This document shows, piece by piece, positions 18,295 through 25,456 of a stretch of DNA of 32,615 bases; the first letter of the stretch is position 1; every line of letters starts with the position of its first letter. Both the position numbers and the translations under genes were made by a program. Under the pieces are notes generated by a model. The model saw only the letters and a list, made by a program, of their open reading frames with translations. It made no database searches and had not been told where the DNA came from. The stretch spans positions 1-32,615 of the forward strand of contig CALCJG010000227.1 in assembly GCA_937967705.1 (NCBI GenBank), read 5' to 3'. The stretch is from an uncultured Spirochaetia bacterium. Its GTDB lineage: Bacteria; Spirochaetota; UBA4802; JAGODF01.

Positions 18295-19542
18295 ATGAAA
18301 GAGTACATTGAAAATTTATGCATAAAGAGTAGGCTGGCATCACGATATATTGCAAATCTCACTACCAATCAGCGCAATGATATATTGATGGCTATTGCTG
18401 ATAAACTAAGAGAAAGAAGCAGTTTTATTATCGAAGAAAACCGGAAGGATTTGGATATCGCGGATACTTCAGGGGTTAACAGTGCTTTTCGGGACAGGCT
18501 GTTGCTTAATGTCGACCGTATAGAAGGTTTGGCGAAATCCATTGAAGAGATTGCAGCTTTGAATGATCCTGTGGGACGCGTTGAAGGAATTAAGGTAATG
18601 CCTTCGGGGATTCGTGTCGGGCAGATGAGAGTGCCGATAGGTGTTATCTGTGTTATTTACGAATCCAGGCCTAATGTGACTACTGATATTTCCGCACTCT
18701 GCATCAAGTCGGGAAATGCCGCCATTCTGAGGGGAGGGAGGGAGTCCATACATTCCAATATCGCACTCTATACCGTAATCAAGGAGGCTTTGGCTCAGAA
18801 GAAGTGTCCTGAGGATATAATCACCCTGATAACAAAGATAGAGCATGAATATGTGCCGGTGCTCTTAAAGATGAAAGATTACATTGATATCGTCATTCCT
18901 CGCGGGGGGGAGAAACTGATAGGCATGGTTAGCAGGGAATCCACCATTCCGGTTATTAAACACGACAAGGGGGTATGTCATATTTTCGTGGATGCATCTT
19001 CAAAGAGAGAGCTCGCGAGAAATATTTGCATCAATGCCAAAGTACAGCGACCTGGGGTCTGCAATGCCATGGAAACACTGTTAATCCATAGAGATTACCC
19101 CGATATTAAAGGACTGCTGGAGTCAATGATTGAGGAAAAAGTTGAGATACGCGGCTGTGCGAAAACAGTAATGATATTACCTGATCGAATTAAACCGGCT
19201 TCTGCTTATGATTGGGGATATGAGTTTCTGGATTTAATATTAGCCGTAAAAATCGTTGATTCCATGGAAGAGGCGATGCGGCATATTGCTGAATATGGAT
19301 CAGGACATTCGGAAGCAATATTAACGGAGGATTACAGCCAGGCGGAACGGTTTTTGCGAGAGGTGGATTCCTCCGCCGTATTTGTCAATGCGTCCACAAG
19401 ATTTCATGATGGCGGAGAATTCGGTTTGGGTGCAGAGGTCGGTATTTCGACACAGAAACTTCATGCCAGGGGTACCATGGGAATCGAAGGGCTGACATGT
19501 TTGAAATACATTATATATGGTTCCGGCCAGGTCAGATCTTGA
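18295..19542 (+). CDS. proA: Glutamate-5-semialdehyde dehydrogenase (ProA)
   Basis: Reduces glutamyl-5-phosphate to glutamate-5-semialdehyde in proline synthesis; NADPH-dependent and cytoplasmic. The 415-residue protein has family motifs PIGVICVIYESRPNVTTD, SGNAAILRGGRESIHSN, the catalytic Cys256 in QRPGVCNAMET (251-261), and the C-terminal VNASTRFHDGGEFGLGAEVGIST. The start is the ATG at 18295, with no strong ribosome site. The proB kinase gene is not next to it. The stop TGA overlaps the TTG start of nadD (TTGA at 19539-19542), so the two are translationally coupled. It heads a run proA-nadD-LCP/LytR_C-rsfS. Confidence 0.98.
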   Translation: MKEYIENLCIKSRLASRYIANLTTNQRNDILMAIADKLRERSSFIIEENRKDLDIADTSGVNSAFRDRLLLNVDRIEGLAKSIEEIAALNDPVGRVEGIKVMPSGIRVGQMRVPIGVICVIYESRPNVTTDISALCIKSGNAAILRGGRESIHSNIALYTVIKEALAQKKCPEDIITLITKIEHEYVPVLLKMKDYIDIVIPRGGEKLIGMVSRESTIPVIKHDKGVCHIFVDASSKRELARNICINAKVQRPGVCNAMETLLIHRDYPDIKGLLESMIEEKVEIRGCAKTVMILPDRIKPASAYDWGYEFLDLILAVKIVDSMEEAMRHIAEYGSGHSEAILTEDYSQAERFLREVDSSAVFVNASTRFHDGGEFGLGAEVGISTQKLHARGTMGIEGLTCLKYIIYGSGQVRS

Positions 19543-20126
19543 AGTTTGGATTATTCGGCGGTACATTCAATCCCATCCATCATGGCCATTTGATAAACGC
19601 CCAGTTCGTTCGGGAAAAATTTGATCTGGATAAATTATTTTTCATTCCATCGTTGAAACCGGTACACAAGGAATTATCGGACGACGTACAAGCCATGCAT
19701 CGGTTCGACATGATCACGCTGGCAATTGGGAAGGAAAGCCCCTTTTTTGAAGTTTCAAAATGTGAAATTGAACGTAGAAGCCCATCTTATACCATTTTAA
19801 CGATAGGAGAATTCGAAGTAAAATTTCCTGGTATCAAGCTCTATCTCATCATCGGCGGCGATTCGTATAATGAGATTGAGACCTGGAAAGATTATCATGA
19901 GATACAAAAGCGCATTTCGATTATTGTATTGAAGAGACCGGGTACGGAGCTGGCACAAAAGAATAAAGGAGACTTCGAGGCCGGTTTGGAAATCATTGAA
20001 AATCCCATGATTGATATTAGTTCCTCTTGTATAAGAAAAAGAATTGCAGAAGGTAAATCAATAAAATATCTCGTTCCAGAGAATGTAGAAAAATATATTA
20101 AAGAAAAGGAGTTATACTTAAGTTGA
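19539..20126 (+). CDS. nadD: Nicotinate-nucleotide adenylyltransferase (NadD)
   Basis: Transfers AMP to nicotinate mononucleotide, making deamido-NAD in NAD biosynthesis. GLFGGTFNPIHHGHL (from residue 4) is the nucleotidyltransferase signature with the HxGH motif. Further motifs are FFIPSLKPVHK, LIIGGDSYNEIETWKDY and ISSSCIRKRI. The open frame extends upstream to 19497, but I chose the TTG at 19539, which begins MKFGLFGGTFN; it makes a TTGA overlap with proA and has AGGT about six bases upstream. The protein then has 195 residues, the normal length. The stop overlaps the next TTG in the same way (20123-20126). Known NadD enzymes are cytoplasmic monomers or dimers. Confidence 0.96.
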   Translation: MKFGLFGGTFNPIHHGHLINAQFVREKFDLDKLFFIPSLKPVHKELSDDVQAMHRFDMITLAIGKESPFFEVSKCEIERRSPSYTILTIGEFEVKFPGIKLYLIIGGDSYNEIETWKDYHEIQKRISIIVLKRPGTELAQKNKGDFEAGLEIIENPMIDISSSCIRKRIAEGKSIKYLVPENVEKYIKEKELYLS

Positions 20127-21229
20127 AGAAAAAACTTATAACAGCTGGTATCATCTGCAGTATCGTTCTGATAGCCCTAACAGGATATTATTTTTATTCC
20201 ATTTTTACCAGGAACATCATTCAATTGCTGATATCCCAGAAGAGGATGATCAATATCCTTATTGCCGGGAGCAATGTCTATCATAATAATAAGCACAAGT
20301 TTTATGGAATACTGAGTATTAATCCTGAAAACAATAAAATTGGTCTGACTTTTCTACCGCCGTCCATGCGCATAGACCTGAACGGGAAGGGAAAGGATTT
20401 TCAAAAGCTTGAAGACATTGATATGGGTGATTTCAAAGATTTGTCGTCCGCACTAGACAGGGATTTGAAGATAAAAATTCCTTTTTATATAGAGTTATAC
20501 TCTCCAGATATTGTCAGGGTTGTCGATCTGCTTGAAGGAATCGATCTGCTTGTTCTTGATCAGGTTAAGGGGTCCAATCTGTTTACATTCGGGCCTAGTT
20601 ATCTGGATGGGAATAAGGTTATTAAATACATAAATTATGCTGAAAAGAATTCTATATATCGGAAGTATGATCGGATACAGGATGTTTTGCTTTCACTTTA
20701 TTACAAGAAGGAGCGATATAAAAAATTCAACAATCTGGAGTTTATTACTGAAGCCATAAAATCCATTAAGACCAACCTTCTTCCTCAGGAAATAATGTCA
20801 TTGCTTAAACTTTTCCTGGAAGAATCAGAATTGGTTTGTACCGTCATTCCCGGTGAACTGGATACTCAGGGATTTTATTATATGGATAATATTGCCTATA
20901 AGATTTATGAGAAAGAGTTTCTGACCAGACTTGTATATACCGAAAAGGCAAATCCCAACATCAAGGTTAAAATACTCAACGGTACGGACATTCCTGGTCT
21001 TGCAAGGAAGATGAGGAATCTTCTTATCAGGGACGGCTTAAATGTCGTGGAATTCGGCACATCACCTTATCCGAAATTCGGCTATACATTCATAATCAAT
21101 CAGAAAGGGAACATAGCAAATGTTAGAAAAGTGTCCGAGATTATCGGAGTAGAAAAGATATATCACATCATTGATAACACTCAAATGCATGATGTATTAA
21201 TAATCACTGGTAAGGATTTCGCAAAATAA
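20123..21229 (+). CDS. LCP-like/LytR C-terminal domain protein
   Basis: The 368-residue protein has an N-terminal membrane anchor (5-27). A domain follows that resembles the LytR-CpsA-Psr (LCP) fold: INILIAGSNVYH (43-54), YGILSINPENNKIGLTFLPPSMRIDL (61-86), GGI-like EGIDLLVLD, a GPSYLDGNKVIKYINYAE loop, and IYRKYDRIQDVLL. The last 90 residues (KVKILNGTDIPGLARKMRNLL...) look like the LytR_C domain. LCP proteins attach glycopolymers to peptidoglycan in Gram-positives. Here several Arg/Asp positions expected for pyrophosphate binding are absent or shifted, so activity is uncertain. Its position between nadD and rsfS matches the nadD-LytR-rsfS order known in clostridia, which supports the call. 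The TTG start is coupled to nadD, with AAGGAG 11 bases before it, and the stop overlaps rsfS (TAATG). Confidence 0.8.
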   Translation: MKKKLITAGIICSIVLIALTGYYFYSIFTRNIIQLLISQKRMINILIAGSNVYHNNKHKFYGILSINPENNKIGLTFLPPSMRIDLNGKGKDFQKLEDIDMGDFKDLSSALDRDLKIKIPFYIELYSPDIVRVVDLLEGIDLLVLDQVKGSNLFTFGPSYLDGNKVIKYINYAEKNSIYRKYDRIQDVLLSLYYKKERYKKFNNLEFITEAIKSIKTNLLPQEIMSLLKLFLEESELVCTVIPGELDTQGFYYMDNIAYKIYEKEFLTRLVYTEKANPNIKVKILNGTDIPGLARKMRNLLIRDGLNVVEFGTSPYPKFGYTFIINQKGNIANVRKVSEIIGVEKIYHIIDNTQMHDVLIITGKDFAK

Positions 21230-21585
21230 TGAATATCTCAGAAGAAGCTAATGCAAAGAATATCGCAAAAGAATGTGCATTATTATTGGATTCCAAAAAG
21301 GCAGAAGAGATTGTTTTAATGGATCTTCGTAATATTAATAGTTACTTCGATTTATTCATTATAACTACGGGAAATTCTTTTATGCATTGCCGTTCCCTTG
21401 CCAGGGAATTACAAAAATTTCTTAAAAATAAAAACATTCAGCAACGCAACAATCCCAATATGGAATCAGGGTGGATCATACTCGATTACGATGAAATAAT
21501 AATACATGTTTTCACGCGTGAATTGCGAGATTATTATCAATTGGAAAAGCTTTGGGCTGACGCTACTGTGATACCCTTTGCATAA
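21229..21585 (+). CDS. rsfS: Ribosome silencing factor RsfS (YbeB)
   Basis: Binds uL14 on the large subunit and blocks subunit joining in poor nutrient conditions. The 118 residues match the family: ALLLDSKKAEEIVLMDLRNINSYFDLFIITTGNS (17-50), RSLARELQKFLK, and the closing WIILDYDEIIIHVFTRELRDYYQLEKLWAD, which contains the DYxxxIxHxF and RxYYxLExLW hallmarks. The ATG at 21229 shares its A with the TAA stop of the preceding LCP-like gene. The nadD-LCP-rsfS order is a widely conserved neighbourhood. Confidence 0.97.
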   Translation: MNISEEANAKNIAKECALLLDSKKAEEIVLMDLRNINSYFDLFIITTGNSFMHCRSLARELQKFLKNKNIQQRNNPNMESGWIILDYDEIIIHVFTRELRDYYQLEKLWADATVIPFA

Positions 21586-21606
21586 AGTTGAAAGGTGTAA
21601 TAGAAA

Positions 21607-22263
21607 GTGATTTCAGACAATGAAAAAAAGGCCGTTATTCTTGAGCAAACCATACGCAGTTTGAGTCATGAACTAAAAAATCCCCTCACGACCATTAAAG
21701 GGTACTCTCAACTGTTGAACTCAAAAACTGATGACAAAGAATTTTTAAGAAAATGCACTAACAACATACTGGAACAGGTTGAAAAAATTAATCTTGTTCT
21801 GAATGATCTATATAGAGTTTTTTCATTCCACCCCGAAAATATTACATCAGTTTCATCCGATTTGATAATTCGTCGACTTCATGAAATTGTTGAGACATCC
21901 GTATGGAAGGATAAGGTCGAATTGAAACATGGTGACATCCGAATTGATGTTAATATCGATCTGGAAATAGTGATTCAACTTCTGATGACCCTGATGAGAG
22001 GATTTCAATGGGAATTTTTTCGATCAACAAGTCTAGAATTACTGTTGGATGTAGTGGATAATAGATTGGCGCTTGATTTGATCTTCCGGGGAGTGGATTT
22101 TAACAATATCAATAATGAAAACTTTTTCATCCCCTATCTTTCGAAACAATTCTTTGTTGAGGGAACAGAATTATATGATATATTCATGATTTCTAACGCA
22201 TGCGGTATTAAATTCTCTATGTTTCGTGATGTCCCTCCGGTGTTTAGAATGGAAATACCATGA
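21607..22263 (+). CDS. Histidine-kinase-like protein, H-box kept, ATP domain degenerate
   Basis: The 218-residue protein begins with a canonical HisKA dimerisation/phosphotransfer motif: SLSHELKNPLTTIKGYSQLL (18-37), His21 followed by Glu22 and Asn25, as in active and phosphatase kinases. The C-terminal half should be an HATPase domain, but it has no N-box Asn, no DxGxG and no GxG lid; that region reads LLMTLMRGFQWEFF and LALDLIFRGVDFNN. It is soluble, with no sensor domain. Its ATGA overlap with the NtrC-type gene (stop 22261-22263, start 22260) shows they work together. Known families with an H-box plus degenerate ATP domain are Spo0B and ChpT phosphotransferases, so it may pass phosphate rather than autophosphorylate. 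Start is GTG at 21607, with AAAGGTG upstream. Confidence 0.86.
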   Translation: MISDNEKKAVILEQTIRSLSHELKNPLTTIKGYSQLLNSKTDDKEFLRKCTNNILEQVEKINLVLNDLYRVFSFHPENITSVSSDLIIRRLHEIVETSVWKDKVELKHGDIRIDVNIDLEIVIQLLMTLMRGFQWEFFRSTSLELLLDVVDNRLALDLIFRGVDFNNINNENFFIPYLSKQFFVEGTELYDIFMISNACGIKFSMFRDVPPVFRMEIP

Positions 22264-23675
22264 GAGCTAACTATAAGATACTGATTGCAGACGATGAAAA
22301 AGGGATTCGGGAATTACTAAAAGATCTCCTAAGTGATTCCTTCGAAGTTGAAACCGTCGATAGAGGTGACACAATTCTTGATATCCTCTCCTCGAAACCA
22401 TTCGATATCATCATATTAGACCTCCAGCTTCCCGGAATGACGGGAATCGATGTCTTGAAGCAGATCAATGAAAATAAGGTTAAAATAGCTGTTGTTGTCA
22501 TTACAGCGACTAATGACGTGGATACAGCTATCACCTCCATGAAGCTCGGGGTTTATGATTATCTTGTAAAACCCTTTGATACCGACAAACTCCTGGTTAT
22601 TATTAAAAACATCGTTGAAAAGCTTGAGTTGGAAAACGAGGTAAGCAAGTTACGCCAGCAGGTTGGGGAGAATTTTAGGTTTAAAAATATCATCGGCAAA
22701 TCACCGGAGATGCAGAAGATTTTTATTACCCTCGAGAAGGTCATTGATACCGACAGTACAATACTCATCATAGGCGATAGCGGTACTGGGAAAGAGATCA
22801 TTGCTAAGGCGATTCATTACAACAGCAACCGAAAACAATATCCCTTCAGGTCACTGGACTGTAGTACCATACCAAGAGATCTGATCGGAAGCGAGCTGTT
22901 CGGCCATGAGAAGGGGTCATTTACAGGGGCTATATCACGCAAAATTGGAAAATTCGAGGTTGCCACAAAAGGAACTCTTTTCCTCGATGAAATCAGCAAT
23001 CTTTCGATTGATATGCAGGCCAAGCTGCTGCGTGTACTTCAGGAAAAGGAGTTTGAACGCATAGGGGGCAATCAGCTGATTAAGGTTAATACGAGGATTG
23101 TTGCCGCAAGTAATAAGGATCTAAGGGATCTTGTCAAAGAAAATCAGTTCCGAGAAGACCTCTATTATCGACTCAATGTCGTTCCAGTTTATCTCCCGCC
23201 ATTGAAAGAACGAAGAGAAGATATACCTCTATTCGTTGATCACTTTTTAAACAAATACAACTCAGAATACGGGCGTGATTTAAAGATTGACTTAAAAGCT
23301 AGATTGTTCCTGACGAATTATTCCTGGCCCGGCAATGTTCGGCAATTGGAAAACTTTATAAAAAGATTGATCTTACTATCCACTGCCAATACCGCGGACC
23401 AGGATGAAGTGAAAAGCTTATTGGAATTTGAGGAGACGATAATGCCGCCTTCAGGTATTGACGTTATCAGTCCAAAAGCTCTTAACAAAGAGGAGAGCAT
23501 AAGCCTTATAAAGAGTCTGGAAGACATGGAGAAGGAGTATTTAGAAAAGGTTCTGAGACATTTTAACTATAATATTTCAAATACTGCAAGGGCTTTAAAA
23601 ATATCCCGAAAAACCATGCATAATAAATTAAAGCGATTCAATATAACCATTCAAAAAATAGCCAGCATGGAATGA
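22260..23675 (+). CDS. Sigma-54-dependent NtrC-family response regulator
   Basis: The 471 residues have three parts. A receiver domain (about 5-120) has the phosphoacceptor Asp54 (IILDLQLPG), acidic pair Asp11-Asp12, and Lys104 (DYLVKPFD). A sigma-54 AAA+ domain (about 143-365) has Walker A GDSGTGKE (172-179), the sigma-54 contact loop GSFTGA (219-224; the usual GAFTGA with Ser for Ala), Walker B TLFLDEI and the R-finger region EDLYYRLNV. A Fis-type helix-turn-helix (NISNTARALKISRKTMHNKL) is at the end. It activates sigma-54 promoters when phosphorylated, probably by the protein encoded just upstream, which it overlaps (ATGA). Targets are not visible here. The Ser at the second GAFTGA position is also found in other members and may be functional. 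Confidence 0.97.
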   Translation: MRANYKILIADDEKGIRELLKDLLSDSFEVETVDRGDTILDILSSKPFDIIILDLQLPGMTGIDVLKQINENKVKIAVVVITATNDVDTAITSMKLGVYDYLVKPFDTDKLLVIIKNIVEKLELENEVSKLRQQVGENFRFKNIIGKSPEMQKIFITLEKVIDTDSTILIIGDSGTGKEIIAKAIHYNSNRKQYPFRSLDCSTIPRDLIGSELFGHEKGSFTGAISRKIGKFEVATKGTLFLDEISNLSIDMQAKLLRVLQEKEFERIGGNQLIKVNTRIVAASNKDLRDLVKENQFREDLYYRLNVVPVYLPPLKERREDIPLFVDHFLNKYNSEYGRDLKIDLKARLFLTNYSWPGNVRQLENFIKRLILLSTANTADQDEVKSLLEFEETIMPPSGIDVISPKALNKEESISLIKSLEDMEKEYLEKVLRHFNYNISNTARALKISRKTMHNKLKRFNITIQKIASME

Positions 23676-23685
23676 TCATTCGCTA

Positions 23686-23937
23686 TTATGACTGTTTGTT
23701 TTTATCGATGGTCTTAAGGATTATGTTGATACGGGAATCCCTGCTGAGAAATTTCCCCATTTCCTCTTCTGTATATTCTTCTTTAAGGTAAGCCACAATA
23801 TCGATCAATTCATACCAGCAATTCAGGATATTGGCACAGGGATAACCCGTATTCATGGTACGGCAGTATTTAAAAGGAATTTCTGAACCCAGCTGTCTAC
23901 AGCGTGGATGCATTTGAAGATCATATCTACCTTTCAT
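23686..23937 (-). CDS. Small Cys-motif protein of unknown function
   Basis: The 83-residue protein has four conserved-looking Cys: Cys13, Cys25, Cys34 and Cys40 followed by Trp41, in PRCRQLGSEIPFKYCRTM..PCANILNCW. The second half is helical and acidic (VAYLKEEYTEEEMGKFL). The motif resembles small hypothetical proteins I recall in Desulfobacterota, but I cannot name it. A metal or Fe-S role is possible because of the Cys spacing; this is inferred. It starts at the ATG at 23937, with no clear ribosome site, nine bases after the stop of the 47-residue gene, so translation may be coupled. It converges with the NtrC gene with only ten bases between them. Confidence 0.72.
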   Translation of the reverse strand: MKGRYDLQMHPRCRQLGSEIPFKYCRTMNTGYPCANILNCWYELIDIVAYLKEEYTEEEMGKFLSRDSRINIILKTIDKNKQS

Positions 23938-23946
23938 GTTGACAAA

Positions 23947-24090
23947 TTAGATTGTTCTCTCCAGTTCTTCAATCCCTTTTTTAAGTAATTTGTATTCCTT
24001 TGAGGCTTCATGGAAACTGGAGAGATACTTCCGGAAATAATTAATCTGTTCCACTTTCCATTTTTTCATGTTTTCTTCTCTGTGAAGCAT
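23947..24090 (-). CDS. Small 47-residue helical protein
   Basis: A short gene that is easy to miss. Reading ATG at 24090 down to TAA at 23947 gives 47 residues: MLHREENMKKWKVEQINY, then a Lys/Glu-rich helix ending LLKKGIEELERTI. The strongest support is the ribosome site GGAGGT five bases before the ATG. It is followed after nine bases by the Cys-motif gene, so the two may form an operon. The function is unknown; I see no hydrophobic segment, and the sequence favours a single amphipathic or coiled helix. An internal ATG at 24069 would give 40 residues. Confidence 0.6.
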   Translation of the reverse strand: MLHREENMKKWKVEQINYFRKYLSSFHEASKEYKLLKKGIEELERTI

Positions 24091-24160
24091 AATACCTCCA
24101 AAACCCTAATGAAATAATGTATATTGTTATTTCGGCGGTTTCGATGTTTTAGTTTATAAA

Positions 24161-24195
24161 TAAAAAAGGGGTTGATCATGTGATCAACCCCTTTC
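24161..24195 (-). terminator. Intrinsic terminator of fadN-fadA operon
   Basis: A perfect 14-bp stem (24166-24179 with 24182-24195; arms AAAGGGGTTGATCA and TGATCAACCCCTTT) follows the fadA stop on the minus strand and ends in a TTTTTTATTT tract. It is among the strongest hairpins in the window. On the plus strand the same hairpin lacks a T-tract. Confidence 0.9.
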
Positions 24196-24215
24196 AGTAG
24201 ACAATTGTTAGTTCG

Positions 24216-25415
24216 TTATACTAATTCGAACAGAGCTGCAGCGCCCATACCGCCGCCGATACACATGGATTCAACACCATATTTGGCATTCTTCTTCTTC
24301 ATGTTATTAACGAGGGTAGCAGCAAGTTTGGCACCGGTGCATCCCAGGGGATGTCCCAGAGCAATAGCTCCACCATTGATGTTGACTATTCTGCTAGCAC
24401 TGTCGGATGACCAGTATTTCTTATCGTCGTAGATTCCAAGCTTCTGCATCGCATAAATGCACTGAGAAGCAAAGGCTTCGTTCAGTTCCCAGAGGTTGAT
24501 ATCTTCAACCTTGAGACCTGCCATCTTGAGAAGTTTAGGGACTGCATATGCGGGGCCGACACCCATTTCATCGGGTTCACATCCAGCAACAGCATACATC
24601 TTAAACTTTGCAATGGGTTTTACATTGTACTTCTTGAGGGCTTCTTCACTCATCAGCAAGGTGGCGGCAGCGCCGTCAGTGGTCTGAGAGGAATTCCCGG
24701 CGGTTACCGAACCGGTTGAAGAGAAAGCCGGTTTCAATTTGCCAAGGCCTTCAACCGTGGTGGCTCTTACGCCATCATCGAAATCCTGCATCTTGCTCTC
24801 TTTAACCCATTTCCCATCTTTAAATGAATAGGTAGTGGCGGGAGTGGGAACGATTTCTGTGAAGTCTTTATTCTGCTGGGCCGCAGAGGCTTTGGCCTGA
24901 GAATGAAAACCGAATTCGTCCATCATATCCCGGGTGATGTTATATCTCTTGGCAACGTTTTCAGCCGTGATACCCATGGAGACATAGACATCCGGTTTCG
25001 TCTTCGCCCACTCGGGATGAGGCCGAGGCATGTTTCCACCCATGGGAACGATGGACATGGACTCGCAGCCTGATCCTATAGCAACATCGCACCAGCCCGA
25101 CATGATACGCATGGCGGAGATGGCAATGGCCTCGAGACCGGAAGCACAGAAACGGTTACAGATCGCACCGGTCGTGTCTATTGGAAAACCAGCCATCAAG
25201 GGGGCGATACGACCGAGGTTTAAGCCCTGTTCAGCTTCAGGGAAAGCACATCCCATCATAACTTCTTCCACAGCGGCCTTGTCAACACCGGCCCTCTGAA
25301 CAACGCCCTGAAGCGCAGTAACGATGAGATCTTCAGGTCTTGTCTGAGCGAAGGCACCTTTACCACGACGGCATCCGGGTGTTCTAACAGCGGCAACTAT
25401 ATATGCATCTCTCAT
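24216..25415 (-). CDS. fadA: Acetyl-CoA acyltransferase (thiolase)
   Basis: Cleaves 3-ketoacyl-CoA with CoA, or runs in reverse to condense acetyl-CoA. The 399-residue enzyme has all thiolase landmarks: nucleophile Cys90 (NRFCASGLEA), NEAFASQ, the His355 motif (GGAIALGHPLGCTGA) and Cys385 (CIGGGMGAA). It starts at the ATG at 25415, with GGAGGT about eight bases upstream. It lies 41 bases after fadN, sharing its operon and ending at a strong terminator. Together they form the FadN-FadA type of two-enzyme beta-oxidation set. With a PFOR also in the window, acetyl-CoA could be either an input or an output. Direction cannot be read from sequence. Confidence 0.97.
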   Translation of the reverse strand: MRDAYIVAAVRTPGCRRGKGAFAQTRPEDLIVTALQGVVQRAGVDKAAVEEVMMGCAFPEAEQGLNLGRIAPLMAGFPIDTTGAICNRFCASGLEAIAISAMRIMSGWCDVAIGSGCESMSIVPMGGNMPRPHPEWAKTKPDVYVSMGITAENVAKRYNITRDMMDEFGFHSQAKASAAQQNKDFTEIVPTPATTYSFKDGKWVKESKMQDFDDGVRATTVEGLGKLKPAFSSTGSVTAGNSSQTTDGAAATLLMSEEALKKYNVKPIAKFKMYAVAGCEPDEMGVGPAYAVPKLLKMAGLKVEDINLWELNEAFASQCIYAMQKLGIYDDKKYWSSDSASRIVNINGGAIALGHPLGCTGAKLAATLVNNMKKKNAKYGVESMCIGGGMGAAALFELV

Positions 25416-25456
25416 AAATTCTACCTCCGAAAAATTTAAAATACTTTAAAAGTAAT

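Noticed and set aside
24205..25299. Several plus-strand frames inside fadA (61-89 residues)
   Set aside because: Shadows of the thiolase gene with no ribosome sites or domains.
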